Shown here piece by piece: positions 34,852 through 46,365 of a stretch of 64,000 nucleotides of DNA. The notes beneath the pieces were generated by a model, which saw only the letters and a program-made list of their open reading frames with translations, did not search any database and was not told the origin of the DNA. Positions within the stretch are counted from its first letter, which is position 1; each line of letters opens with the position of its first letter. Source of the DNA: Dryococelus australis (taxonomy: Eukaryota > Arthropoda > Insecta > Phasmatodea > Phasmatidae); assembly GCA_029891345.1 (NCBI GenBank), contig CM057006.1, positions 46,505,556 through 46,569,555 of the forward strand, in the 5' to 3' direction. Both the position numbers and the translations under genes were made by a program.

Positions 34852-35356
34852 TCTATACATGGTATAAAACCCAGTCGCGTATGTTTGTGTATTCTGCTAA
34901 GGCTTCTAAACTACTAGATGGATTTTGATGCGGTATTCACTATCATTTATAAAATTTATTGAGGAAGGTTTAGGTATATAATACTAATGAATATTTAATG
35001 TAAGGGTAGTATAGGAATGCCGACTTTTATAATCAAGTCACAAAAAGCCGCTCTTCGGGCGATTACATGGCTTACGCTGACTAAATCATAAGAGATACAC
35101 CAAATTAATGTAATATAGAATTTTAGATCTCAAAAACGTATAAAAATAAGTCAGCGACAGCATATATTTATTTATCTTTGAAGGATGACCCACAGTAACG
35201 ATCTTTGTCTTTTAGGGGTTCACTTCACGAAGACTTTGTGAACAACACAGTATTAATCCTAAGTGAAAGCATTTACTGTACATACTTGCTTTATACCTAA
35301 AGAACGCTATATTTGTAAATCGCTCCCGAGCGAGGCCAGGGAGGGTCGCCAGTTAG
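34852..35356 (+). mobile_element. Non-autonomous Helitron-like element
   Basis: A 505 bp insertion in a C element, beginning TCTATACATGGTATAAAACC and ending CGCCAGTTAG. It sits between A and T with no target duplication, as Helitrons do. The sub-terminal text (CCAGTCGCGTATG, an AAACTACTAGATGGATTTTG block, ATGCGGTATTCAC, GAGGAAGGTTTAGGTATATA) matches from memory a Helitron group widespread in insects. A small hairpin TCGCTC/GAGCGA precedes the end. No Rep/helicase frame is present. Confidence 0.72.
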
Positions 35357-35555
35357 TTATAAATTAAATAACATAATATACAGATAACTTCAATTTATCA
35401 AAAAATAAGGCACTTTTATACTGACATGCATAAAACGCTTGTGACAAATTGAATATTTAGGAAACAACCAAACACATGATACATGGGGTGTTTATTCTAG
35501 ATGTCTGATTCAAGTGTAAAGAAACCGCGAATAGACTTCACGCCATCAGCGCGTC
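35357..35555 (+). mobile_element. MITE family C, right part
   Basis: Resumes at TTATAAATTAAATAACATAA and runs through GCATAAAACGCTTGTGACAA, ATATTTAGGAAACAACCAAA and CATGGGGTGTTTATT to AAGAAACCGCGAATAGAC. Confidence 0.78.
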
Positions 35556-36439
35556 CTTTTCATGGGCTGACGTCACGTCTTCGTGGTTACTCCGGGAGGA
35601 TGTCCATCTTATCACCATCCCGCCTTTCCCCCTGCACGACAAAATAAGCATCACCCGCTTGCTCGAGAAAGTCCTCTCAAGGTCGCGATGGAGGAGCGTG
35701 TTTGTCACGCACTGTTATTGACGTGAATACGTCTTTAAATTTGCAAACATAGTGGGAGTCAATCCAGAAAATCCGATAACAAAATCAGGGGATACAGTTT
35801 CTTCTACATTCAAAATTCAATTACACCACTCGAATGCCAAGAAGGTCAAAGAATATGTTACGTTGAGTGAGGACTGCGAAGCAAAACGCGTGATGATCGG
35901 GGGGGGGGGGGGGGGCTCCATTTTTAATTCGTTTCGTTACGTCTCATAACTTCCGCGTAGTATAACTTTTGACTAGGAGAAGCTACGACGCTCGTTTGAG
36001 TTTCAATCGACAGCTCTCGTCAAGATCAATCGATTGTGTGTGTAAAAACATTCGTGTGGCGTGCTTATTGTGAAAGTTTGTGAGTTTAATGAAAAAAATT
36101 AAAAAAAAACAAAACACGATTTCGGACTATACTCGTCATAAAACCATGTCGAAATACAGAAATCTTATACGGTTGGAAAGAGCATCTCAAAAGCAATCCA
36201 GTGATACCCAATAAAAAAACCCATATGATCTAGTGAAGCAGGTGCTGGGAACGTAAAATAAAATTAAAGGCGTCCGAGCGCGTCGTATTCGCGCAAAACA
36301 ACGGCCGTGTCCCCAACACAGCCAAACTCAATTTTGTATTACTGTCCGAGATACCGTCGCGAGGAGGCACAGCTTTTCTTTGAAACAACCCACCCCGCGT
36401 GTGCAACCCCTCTGATACCCAAGCACTCACTCAATAATA
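35556..36439. other. Mixed non-coding sequence with a G run
   Basis: A run of about 17 G lies at 35899-35915. Short frames at 35752-35949 and 36230-36430 are unrecognised. Confidence 0.4.
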
Positions 36440-36482
36440 CTTTGAACTATTTCTTACTAGGCATTATCAACAATACATTACA
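36440..36482 (+). mobile_element. MITE family C fragment
   Basis: GAACTATTTCTTACTAGGCA and the following bases match the middle of family C. It directly abuts the left end of element D, so D probably inserted into, and the flank was lost from, a C copy. Confidence 0.5.
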
Positions 36483-36847
36483 GATAAAGTAAACCCATCT
36501 CGCTGGCTGCGCATGAGTCTCAGTGTCCCAACATTGAACTGCTTTCTGCCAACACTACTAACAAAAACGGCGTGTATTAGATTTTAGGTTATAAAACTGT
36601 TAAACAAGTGCTTTGAGGTGTGTGTATACTTCCTCTAACCAATTCGTAATACACTGTGATTAAATTCTAATTAGTAAAATTATTCTCTCAATATAATAGT
36701 GTTTGTTATTTAAAAATTAAGATATAGGCTAAACGACCAAGTTCATCATTGCTGACCTTGTAACAGATAGTTATGTTGCTTTGGGGTAGGTCAATGTTGG
36801 GTACATGAGCAGAAAACGAATAGTCAGCCTACCTCATATTTAGTCTA
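36483..36847 (+). mobile_element. Inverted-repeat element family D, copy 3
   Basis: Left region GATAAAGTAAACCCATCTCG, right end CCTACCTCATATTTAGTCTA. The shared internal block GGTCAATGTTGGGTACAT is present. The length agrees with copy 1. Confidence 0.75.
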
Positions 36848-37194
36848 TGTTACAAACAAGCATATTTTCTCTATGATTTTATTCACATCCATCATAAATA
36901 TCATTTTAGATAGAGCCCCGAGTATTTCGCGGATTGTGGTAACAGGCTAGGCTTTGCGGTCCTCTGTATACTTGAGATTACAGTCTGATTATTGGTTGCT
37001 AAGATCAAGTGAAGCCTTCGTACAGGACTGTTAAAATCTCACCCACACTACTCCTCCCTGCTTATTACTGGCTCACAGATAAACGGGGCGTGTAAAAACA
37101 ACTGCTGTCCAATCACAGCGGCAGGAGAAAATAACAGTGTTTGAACTCTACCTCGTACACAGAAGGAATTCGCGAAATACTCGTAGGTCTATTT
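36848..37194. other. Non-coding sequence
   Basis: Nothing recognisable is visible. Confidence 0.4.
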
Positions 37195-37372
37195 ATAGAT
37201 CAAATATATGCAAAGTTCAATCTAACCAACAAAAAGATTAGAGTGCGCACTAATGCGGTGCGTTGTTCTTTTGTATAATTTTGACTGTCAGCACGAGGCA
37301 GAGGAATTGCTTGAAAGCAGAACTTCAGCAAGGCTCCAGATAAGTCGGAAGTACTTAAGAACATATAGTTGG
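37195..37372 (-). mobile_element. MITE family C, partial
   Basis: Reverse C sequence from the middle to a decayed terminus (AGTGCGCACTAATGCGGTGC, CACGAGGCAGAGGAATTGCT, AAGTCGGAAGTACTTAAG). Confidence 0.65.
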
Positions 37373-37496
37373 TATAGTCAAATGTTCCGGAGCGCACCGT
37401 AATCAGGCACGTGCCTGAAGTAGCCTTCTTACCCTGCCTTGCGTTCGGCGAGCAAGTCGGCGTATTTGACGTCACAGTGGAGGTGTTTGCACAAGT

Positions 37497-37652
37497 CCTC
37501 TAACCTTTACCGAGCGACGTGGCGCAGTGGCCGGCCATCTTGATATCGGTTTCCCGTGGTTTTCCTGCTTCTCTAAGCAGCTTGCTCCGTCCCTAATAAC
37601 CCACGCTGTCGACAAGGCGTTAAACCCCTTCTGCCTGCCTACCCTCTAACCT
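37497..37652 (+). repeat. tRNA-derived SINE type 3 with 10-bp target duplication
   Basis: CCTCTAACCT occurs at 37497-37506 and 37643-37652. The 136 bp between begins with an A-box (TGGCGCAGTGGCC) and ends with AAGGCGTTAAACCCC followed by a CTGCCTGCC tail. The B-box is missing or unrecognisable. Confidence 0.78.
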
Positions 37653-37689
37653 AGTATTAATGCAGCTAGTGTACATTTTAAGTTGAAAA

Positions 37690-38097
37690 AGACTGTTGGG
37701 CACTTTTGAAATCAACCTTAGAAAAACGTCACTGCTCCTACCTGAATATACTCTATGGGTGCCCCGCGTGACATTCGCCCAGTAAAGTTGATAACGATGG
37801 ATGGGAAGTAGTTCCATATTTTAGCGTCGAATGAAAAGTGTTTGTTAACCATTTGTGATAACTTAAGGTATTTCTTTCACTTTCTGTTTTTTAATGTATT
37901 GAAGTGTAAAATTAGCAGGTTTGAAAAATATTTACTTTCCTAATAATTGCACAGTTTTACTTGAGCGACGTATGAATAAAGTAACGAGGCTCATGCCAAT
38001 GTTAACTTTACATAAGGTGGAAGAATACACAACGTGCATACAAGCAGATTGTAAGAAGGGCTTTCAAAAGTGCTCATTTTACCGTGAACAACCTTTA
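37690..38097 (+). mobile_element. MITE family A with a damaged left terminus
   Basis: The left end reads GACTGTTGGGCACTTTTGAA, so about 13 bases of the terminal repeat are deleted. The interior and right end (GCTCATTTTACCGTGAACAA) are typical. Confidence 0.82.
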
Positions 38098-38128
38098 AAA
38101 GTATTTTGTTCACGTAAAAAGTCGTGTC

Positions 38129-38275
38129 AGTTGAGTGAGTGAAGAAATTTGGGCAGCTCTCAACATCGAGGTCTTGAAAGCCGCTGAGAGTGAGACGAGT
38201 TGAGTATGGAGCAGCGCCGGAATGCAATGGCGGAAAAAACGAGATACCCCAGACAATCCGCCGATCAGCGACATC
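38129..38275 (-). repeat. tRNA-derived SINE type 1, 5'-truncated
   Basis: A reverse-oriented 3' half of the type 1 SINE (GAGTGAGTGAAGAAATTTGG, CTCAACATCGAGGTCTTGA, GGAGCAGCGCCGGAATG). It diverges before the tRNA-like head, as expected for 5' truncation. Confidence 0.7.
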
Positions 38276-38388
38276 GTTGAAAATTGAAATGTAAACAGAA
38301 ACGTTCGTTTCTTCTGGCCATGTAACTTTGACAGTTTTACTAGCAATGGATGAGGCAATGTAGAGTACATTAGCACAAGAAAATAGGG

Positions 38389-38811
38389 GTATAATCCATT
38401 CTCTGTTACTTCAGCTTTTTCTGAAGCCCTGCTAAAGTTCTAGTTCCACGATATTCCTCCGCCTCGTACAAACTAAGTCTGAAAAAATACACCAGAGGGA
38501 CAACGCACCGCATTCATGCGCACTCATTTGTAACAGTATTTTGTATAAGAACTATTTCTTACTAGGCATTACCAAAGTATCTATTCTCCCCTGTTTTTTA
38601 ATTCAAATATTTATAAATTAAGCAATATTATTTATAGATAAAATATGAATAACATTTCAATTAAACAGAAAAAAAAAATAACTCTTATGAACACAAGTAT
38701 AAAACGCTTGTGATGCATGGTACATGCTGGAAATAACTAAACACGTCATACATGGGGAGATTTTTCAAAAGTTTGATTCAAAAAGGGCGAAGATACCGCG
38801 AATAGACTATA
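38389..38811 (+). mobile_element. MITE family C, full length
   Basis: Both ends are recognisable (TATAATCCATTCTCTGTTAC and GAAGATACCGCGAATAGACT). All C blocks are present without interruption. Confidence 0.86.
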
Positions 38812-38829
38812 TGTCATCTTTGGTGTATG

Positions 38830-39200
38830 GCTGAAAGCAGTAAGCAGCCTCTCTCTCCTCGGCACGTCTCCGGCGCGTCTTCAGCGCCGTTCCTCGCCCA
38901 CGTTCTGCACGGGGAGCCGAGCACGCAACACTGACCGCACGCAGACAAGGCGCGCGCTTGGTGTCGAGCCCAGCAGCGCGACCTCTACTGCGTGCCCGCT
39001 GAGAAGTACTCTGCGACTCGAGCTACGTCCCAGCTCGACTGCCGTCAGTCTCACCGACCACTTGATGCTACTACGTCTCGCCCTCCCTCGTGAACTGCTC
39101 GGTTCCTTGCAGATTTTGAAGTTCTTAACCTCCCAAGAACTTGATGCTAGGAGTCGCCCAAATCTCCTCTCTCTTCCCTTAAAGTTCTCAACACGCACTT
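38830..39200. other. GC/CpG-rich island
   Basis: CpG-dense sequence. A minus-strand frame of 105 codons (38881-39198) is arginine- and serine-rich and not recognised. The right edge (39130-39170) weakly resembles the SINE type 1 tail. Confidence 0.35.
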
Positions 39201-40032
39201 TTCCCAGCTATATGGACTATGCTTTCCTATTATTACGACTCCCAAATAAGACAAAAAGTAGATGAAAAATGCCCATTTACTCGTAATATGCGACGACACA
39301 ACAATGTTAAAGTGTCACTTTAGAACAAAAATAATAACACGAAAAAAAGTAACTTGTCTACGTGGAGTAAATGATACATTACATTTTTTTTTCGCCACAA
39401 ATTCCATTTCAAAAGGTGTATCGAAATACATGGCATTATAAAATTCTTACAGCTTTAATGCGACATCCGAGATGAAGTAGATTATCATCTCAAAGCGTTG
39501 CTTTAGTGTCCTGTAAATCCATAAAAACAAAAGCTGTAATGCCACACTGCCACACGACAAAATCCAATATATCATGGATCACTCCCCCATTAACAGAGTC
39601 TTTTAATGGTATGTGCTTTTAAGAGTGTGCAAAAGTCGTTTTCAACATCCGGTCAGTCAGTTTGCGAATTAGGCCCGCAACAATACGTGAAGACGGCGTC
39701 GGTCTAGTCGACACGGTCACAGGTGGGAAATCTTTGTTGTCTACCTCTCAACAAGATAATACTGCAGAGAAAGTGTAAGCCTATTCCATGAAAACAAGTC
39801 GAGCAAGAAAAATGCCCGTCAAGAGTTAAGTTAATGATAGGAAAGAACGAAATTGTAGTTATCATGTTATTTAACAGTTCCGTTACAAAATAATGTGCTA
39901 CGCAGTCACTTTTCGAAATATGGCATTTCCGAAAGCTCAGATTTCGTTTACGTTGTTCTGTTTTCAAAATATGTTTCAAATATCGAACTAATAATAGTTA
40001 ACTATCTTTGCATTTTTGAATTTTTTTTATAG
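39201..40032. other. AT-rich non-coding sequence
   Basis: No gene is recognised. It ends in a strong pyrimidine tract before the next entry. Confidence 0.4.
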
Positions 40033-40125
40033 GAAACGTTGGAACCTAAGGAAATTAACCGCGCCCCATCTTCAAGAAGTAAGCGAAGCCAGACGAGTGT
40101 TAGAAGGGGCAGCAATAAGAAGTGA
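40033..40125 (+). CDS. Candidate terminal coding exon, unidentified gene
   Basis: A strong acceptor, a T-rich tract ending TTTTTTTTATAG, precedes base 40033. From there an open frame of 30 codons ends in TGA at 40123-40125. The peptide is basic and serine-rich (KEINRAPSSRSKRSQ, then RRGSNKK), like many protein C-termini. A second frame offset by two bases is also open, so the frame choice is not secure. No polyadenylation signal was identified downstream. I do not recognise the gene. Confidence 0.28.
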   Translation, partial: ETLEPKEINRAPSSRSKRSQTSVRRGSNKK

Positions 40126-40439
40126 TGGGCTGCAAGATCCAATAATCTTAATCTAATGAAGCCCTTCAAGGGCGTGTACAGGACAACTCTATTGACTGTA
40201 CTAGACCTCACTGCGTTTGTTACATACTGAAATGCACATAGTCCAGCATTCATGGAGACAGTTACAATTCGAGAAATTTAGTGTGTACTGCTTTATAACA
40301 AAGGAAAAATGTTTGGCTACTTCTAAATTTACAATTAAATAATCGTTTAACTTCAAATACGATAATACGTAAATCAAGCAAATGGTACTTAGTTTACTTA
40401 CGACGAGTAGACCGGCGGGGCCTAAAGAGAACAATATGA
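40126..40439. other. AT-rich non-coding sequence
   Basis: Nothing recognisable is visible. Confidence 0.4.
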
Positions 40440-40948
40440 TGCGTATTACCATAGGGAGACCAAATCATGGAACGCATAACAGGCCTATACTGGCATCCAC
40501 GTTTAACTATTACACTCTCTGGGACTACCCAGCTCTTTGATTGGATGGATGTACACTATCTACCAAAAAGTAATTGGGCACCCGTGAAGATAGGCAATTA
40601 AATACGTCAGTTGAATTGTGTTTCACGGTCTTCGACGTAGGACCGCTGGTGTTTGTCCGTGGTAGCATGAACACAGAGGCCTATTGTAACATTCTGGATA
40701 ATGAAATGCTCCCAACCTTGTGGCGTTCTTACGGAATGGACCCGTATTACTTCCAGGATGACAATGCCAGGTGTCATGTTTCAAGGGCTACTATGCAGTG
40801 GTACGCCGACAACAATGTTCGCCGATTGAACTGGTTCGCCCAGAGCCCCCACCTCAACCCTTCAGCACGACACAAGAATATTGTATTCCTATATTTTCCG
40901 TCGTGCCGGGCTCTTCGATGTAGGCAAAGAATGCAAATACAACGGTGA
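40440..40948 (+). pseudogene. Internally deleted Tc1-like element
   Basis: The 5' part (to ~40615) is Tc1-type non-coding terminus, including ACCAAAAAGTAATTGGGCAC. It is fused directly to the middle of a transposase catalytic domain, in frame from 40574. Visible motifs are VGPLVFVRGSMNTEAY, then DDNARCHVS holding the second catalytic Asp, then FAQSPHLNPS. The N-terminal DNA-binding region and the first catalytic Asp are absent. The match stops after NPS at about 40865, before the catalytic Glu. It is a different Tc1 lineage from the one at 21855. No right terminal repeat was found. Confidence 0.85.
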
Positions 40949-41639
40949 AAAACAGGATTTCGTGCATAACCATCTACTGTAGTAAATAATAAAAAAGCTA
41001 TTTACACGCTAAAAACACCTTCGGGTTCGTTTATAAATACGTTGTTTCCGTGTGCATTAAAATTGTCAAAACCGAAGAATCATCATTCATTAATCATGAG
41101 TTTGAGGATGTTGGTCACCAAAAATTAATTATTTTATATTTGTACGAAAGGCTGATCGACTTGTAGACATTACTTACACGCACTATTTCTTCATGCGAAA
41201 AATTTTAGACGTCATATTTTTCACACAATAGCCCACCAAAACCCCAATTTTTTTGTGATTTTGCGATGTAAAAATAACAAAAACTAACTCACTAACGTAA
41301 ATGAGATAATTCACATTGAAATAACATACGATTCATTGCTTCAAGGAAACTTTAAAATGGCGCTATAAAGTGTTTTCGCAATTTTAAAAAATTACCTAGA
41401 ATAAGGGCATTGTTGCATATTTTTATTTGTAGCAGCCTATGCTATTTTATAAAATAAGATTTGCTAATCATACCTTAAAATGAATTAAGGCGTGACCTTT
41501 CAGTCATCCTCGTTCAATGGTATGTAATTTGTTTAGTTTGTTTTATTTGTAACCTTTAAAAAACACTAAAATTGTGACTTTGGCACAAGCATGATGCATA
41601 AACCATGCGACCTAAAATTTTACTATGCGAAGGAGTACT
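40949..41639. other. AT-rich non-coding sequence
   Basis: No feature is recognised. Confidence 0.4.
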
Positions 41640-41930
41640 TATATGCTGTTCACGGTAAAACGAGCACTTTTGAAAACCCTGGTTACGATATATTTGTATG
41701 CACATTGTGTATTATTCCACCATATGTAAAATTAGCATTGTCAGGGCCTCATCACTTTATTCAAGCGTGGGTCAAGTCGAACTGTAAAATTATTTAATAG
41801 GTAAATATTTTACAAATTTGGAAATTCCTACATTAACGTGCGGGGAAAAAAGATTATTTCAGTATTTACAAATCTTTAAGTAACACTTTAACTTCAATGT
41901 TTTAGGCATGGAACTACTTTCCCTCCGTCA
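41640..41930 (-). mobile_element. MITE family A, truncated by another A copy
   Basis: A reverse A copy starting TATGCTGTTCACGGTAAAAC. It runs to GGAACTACTTTCCCTCCGTC and then stops at the left end of the next A element. Its remaining ~130 bp is not found on the far side. Confidence 0.78.
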
Positions 41931-42351
41931 TTAAAGGATGTTCATGATAAAGTCAGCACTTTTGAAATCAACCTTAGAAAAAATCACTGCCCCTACCTGC
42001 CTATGTTTTAACGGGCACACTGAGAAACATGCGTCCAGTAAAGTTGGTATCGACGGAGGGGAAAGTTTCGTATATTAACGCGAATAAAAAGTGATAGGTA
42101 ACCATTTGTGATGACTTAAAATTATTCTTCTCGCTTTCTGTATTTTTTAATGCATCGAAGTGTAAAAATGAGCAGATTTGTACAATATTTACTTTTCTAA
42201 CAATTTCAGTTTCACTTAACCGACGCATGGATGAAGTGATGAGCCCCATCAGTGTTAATTTTACATAGGGCGGAAGAACACCCAACGTGCACACAAGTAG
42301 ATCTTAAGCAGGGATTTCCAAAGTGCTCATTTCACCAGGAACAGCCTATAT
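41931..42351 (+). mobile_element. MITE family A, full length
   Basis: A forward copy directly abutting the truncated reverse copy. Left end AAAGGATGTTCATGATAAAG, right end CTCATTTCACCAGGAACAGC. Confidence 0.84.
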
Positions 42352-43246
42352 AAGCTATGTATACAAGCTGGACGGTGTTTCGTACGTGTATTTAATAATG
42401 CATTTTCTGGGTGACCAGCAAACTTAATGAAATGTATAATAGTTATGAGTTACGTACTACTTTTGGATTTTTTCCAACAGCCAAGTAAAAAATTTCTCGG
42501 ACACATACTGTGGGCGTATTGTGAATACTGAAAAAAATATATGAAATTTCATCACACACTGACGTTGTGTCGGGCTGTCGTGTTGCTCGTTGTGCAATCG
42601 TGTAAGGGATATTGTTTGTTGGAAGGATTTCTGCACGGAAGTGAAACCTAAATGCTTCTACTGGCTGTTACAAGACTTTCTCACGCTCCCGTTACGTTAT
42701 TCGGGGCGCAAATGAACATCTCAGTGCGTCGTGTGGGTGGACGGACATGCTACAGAACGCCGATACCCCAGATTTCGCCCTCAGAGCTCGGTATTTGAGA
42801 AACTTGGCCGTGAATGCCTTCAAACTTAGTCTTACTGGTGAACACAGAGTGCGCTGATCGCACGAGAATGACGACCAGGGGCGTAGCTGGAGGTGTGGAG
42901 GGTTATCGAGACACCGCCCCCCCCCCCCAGTCATCAGAATAAAAATAAAATTAAAAAATATAAGAACTAATTACAACTATAATTTTCTTTTAAATAAGTT
43001 ATGCGTGATCCCCATTGAACATGAAGGATTTTTGTAGCACTTTGTGACTCCATCTCTTTACATTAGCCCATCGCATGTAAAGAATTTTCTTAACTAATAC
43101 TTTATAATACTACAGTTTTTGATTTTTTTTTTTTTCCCCCAAAAAATACAAATTTGTAATTCAAACTCCCCCCACCACCAAACAATTCCTAGTAAAAAAA
43201 TTCCCTTATATGTCCCTGGTGCTGGCCAAGTTTTCCCTTCGCCCGG
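42352..43246. other. Mixed non-coding sequence
   Basis: A C run lies at about 42918-42929. CAGGGGCGTAGCTGGAG at ~42880 resembles the start of some hAT-type elements, but I found no matching other end. No gene is seen. Confidence 0.35.
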
Positions 43247-43495
43247 GGGGCCACGGTGGCTGAGCGGTTAGCCTACTCGCCTCACACCAAGGCGATATGG
43301 GTTCAATCCCCGGCATGGTCACTCCAGATTTTCGCACGTGGGAATCGTGCCGGACGATGCCGTTGGTCGGCGGGTTTCCTCGGGGATCTCCCGTTTCCCC
43401 CACCCTTTCATTCCGGCGCTGCTCCTAACTCATACCAATCACCCTCATCGGCTCTCCAGACCTCGAGAGCCGTCCAAATCTCGTCACTCACCCTT
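43247..43495 (+). repeat. tRNA-derived SINE type 1, near complete
   Basis: Begins GGGGCCACGGTGGCTGAGCG, with A-box TGGCTGAGCGG and B-box GGTTCAATCC. The type 1 body follows, ending AAATCTCGTCACTCACCCTT. No clear target duplication was identified. Confidence 0.88.
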
Positions 43496-44980
43496 CCCCA
43501 GAGGTAAATTTGAACACAAAAAATAATGAGATAACATGAAAAATCGTACTGCTGATGGGTACGAAACGCAGCCTGAATACAAAAGACCAAAGTATAAAAT
43601 AAGTTTTCGTAACTCGTATAACAAAGAACTTCGACATAAATGTTGAACACTTCATTACATTCGGACACGGAGAGTAGCCATAGCCTCGCTCTCTGCTCTC
43701 ACGTCCTCCAACCGGCCTTGCTCCCGTGCTGCAAATATTTTTGTCCTGGAACAATTCGCAACTGGCCAGGAGGTTAAAATTACGCCCTACACACACGCCT
43801 CGCGAGAGAAACATAAAGACGAACTTGAGAGCTAAAGTAAACTTCTTTCCACTACACGTGAAAGAAGTAAGAGCAAGGGAAGCGTACAAAGTCAAAGACA
43901 AGGAGAAAATATTAACATTTTATGAAATTTTGTCTTACTTACGCAAATTACGTAAGTGATATAAATCGATAGTTAGTTTCATAACAATAAAAACACCAAT
44001 CAGAGATAGCTTTCAATTGTTACTAGGCCTGTCGAAATACACTATAAAGATGTCTTTAAATACGCTGGAAAAAACGACTTGAATAGCCACTCCCCGTGTT
44101 ACAAAGTTGATATTTTTACTTAAATATTACACGGTCTTTGAATTACTTGTATATTCTGTTCGTAATATAACGATTACTGCCACAATTGCGCACACTTCTT
44201 TCGCGTACCGATTCGGAACGATTCAAAACTTGTCTCTTCATCACGTTTACAGTACAGAAAAAACCTAACAGATTTCAGCAGATTAAAAGGTCATCCGTAA
44301 TATCCTGTATCAGTACTCGTAATTTCGTATCCTTAAAATGATTCGACCTTTAAGGAAACGTTCAACAAATTGAGAAGACAAAATAATAAATAGTTAGTAT
44401 TAAAATTAAATTCTCTTAATAAAATACTCAATAACTTCAACTTTGGCATCAAGTGCTCGAACAGAATTTTTGTCGTAAGTATACCTATCCTAAGTTTCCC
44501 TGTAAGCCTAAGTTTTATGTCACCACCCTAACACTTTGTAACATTGTCCTCAAAAATCAGTGGGCTAAACCAGGTTCGTTAAGGGATGGACGTCTTTATG
44601 CGAGAGGAAAAAAAGTTAATTATAATTTCCTAATTTAATTACAATTAGTACAAACAAAATTCTCACGAGCCAAATTCTCACAATAAATATATTACCACTT
44701 GCTGTTTACAATTAATTACTTCAATCAATACAAAATCACATCAAAGAACTTAATGTAATTAAATAATAAAAAATCAGTTCCACCAGACAGCAAATAAAAA
44801 AATGTGCATATTTGACAGTTCCAATATTTATAATAAAATCCGTATTACATGTTACTTCCGTCCCACTTCAGTCTAGTCAAGATCCCACCAGTCTACAATG
44901 TTCTGGAATTCTCCGAGCGCCCTCGGGCACAGTAGCATTCACTAGTCGGGTTTCACGCCATCTCATCCATTCACCCCACG
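43496..44980. other. AT-rich non-coding sequence
   Basis: A minus-strand frame of 137 codons (43488-43901) is open but unrecognised and partly overlaps the SINE. Nothing else is supportable. Confidence 0.4.
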
Positions 44981-45375
44981 AACACCTCGTCCGCCGTCGT
45001 CTCGCAATCTCCCGTTTTCGCCCGTCCCTCCCCACAATTAGCTCCCGCACTCAGCCAGATGGCCTCCACCAAAGACTGTCGACAGTCTAGCTATGTCTTG
45101 TATTTATGGGGCTGTAGGCCATCGTCCAGAAATTTCTATAAATGCCGCTTTGAGTCAAGGGTTCTAGTTTCCAAAATATTATTGCGCGTCCTCTAATCTC
45201 ATCGGCTACTCCAGCAAGGGGGAGGACGAGGAGATGTAACGCCAGCCATGTCTCCCCGCTGTCAATCATCCCACGGCTGTCGGGGGAAGCGACGAGGCAT
45301 CGAGAGGGTCTGTCTGGGGGAGGGGAGGATCGAGGTGGTTCATCCCCAGTGCAAGCTGCAGCGCGTAGTAACTCA
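44981..45375. other. GC-rich segment of unknown function
   Basis: Pyrimidine-rich then purine-rich GC sequence. A minus frame of 139 codons (45087-45506) crosses it without recognisable domains. Confidence 0.3.
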
Positions 45376-46092
45376 ACTCCGGAGGTAAATGCGTTATTTT
45401 TTCGGAAGTCACAATCACAAAAGAATAAAAACGCAATAAAAGAAAATACATAATTTGTAGTAAAATTAAGAAAATAGCGAAAGAAATAAACAATTATAGA
45501 TACCATTTATTTTTAGCCCTACAAGTAAATGTATTACTTTGCTCGTTACAGTAACAGTTACAATGTTTCCCGGCCGAAGCCGGGCCTGGCCTATCACCAC
45601 CCCTCCCAATAGCGACCCTATTCAAGGTCTAGGAGAGCACTACTTTGCCTACTTTTCAAATGTTCCCAACCACGGCTTCTTCGGGAAACATTGTAAGAAC
45701 GTATAACTGTCATGTCTTTTTTTTTATGGTCAACCATAAAATGGACAAGGCGTACCCAACCTCCCACTCCCTTAAACTGCATTTCTTTGGGAAATGCAAG
45801 CACTGCTTTTTTACTTTTACTGATATTCCTTCAACTTTTTTTATCTTGGCCAATAGCTTTTTGTGAGACCATGTTATTTATAACCTTCTTCCCCCGCACG
45901 CGCGCATATGCATCGTAGCTAAACAATACAGCCGTAAGTGACATTTTAACTAACGAAGTTAAAGATAGTTCCCTATCTAGTCGAAGTTACTGTCCTTAAA
46001 CAGCATAATTAACAATTGGTTCACCAATTTCTTACAAACAATTATCACTTTCATTGCTATTAAAAACAATGCATTACAACTAAAGAACTACG
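45376..46092. other. AT-rich non-coding sequence
   Basis: Short inverted similarity exists between GAAGCCGGGC- and GGCTTCTTCGGGAAACATTG-like words at 45567-45590 and 45670-45690. No gene is seen. Confidence 0.35.
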
Positions 46093-46365
46093 GTTTACAA
46101 GAGTGAGTGAAGAGATTTGGAAAGTTCTTAACATCGGGGACTTGAGAGCCAATGAAGGTGATTGGTGTGAGTATGGAGTAGCGTCGGAATGAAAGGACGG
46201 GGGAAACGGGAGATCCCCGAGAAAACCCGCAGACCGACGGCATCGTCCGGCACGATTCCCACATGTGAAAATACGGAGTGACCCGGCCGGGGATGGAACC
46301 CGGATCGCCTCGGTGGGAGGCGAGCCGGCTAACTGCTCAGCCACCGTGGCCCCAGTTTACAAGAG
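46093..46365 (-). repeat. tRNA-derived SINE type 1 with 11-bp target duplication
   Basis: The exact repeat GTTTACAAGAG occurs at 46093-46103 and 46355-46365. The reverse-oriented body keeps the A-box (TGGCTGAGCAG) and B-box (GGTTCCATCC). This is the best-preserved type 1 copy in the window. Confidence 0.93.

Noticed and set aside
42876..43240. Possible hAT element starting CAGGGGCGTAGCTGG
   Set aside because: No matching opposite terminal repeat or 8 bp duplication was found.
43488..43901. 137-codon minus-strand frame
   Set aside because: It partly overlaps the SINE, has no recognisable domain and lacks splice support.
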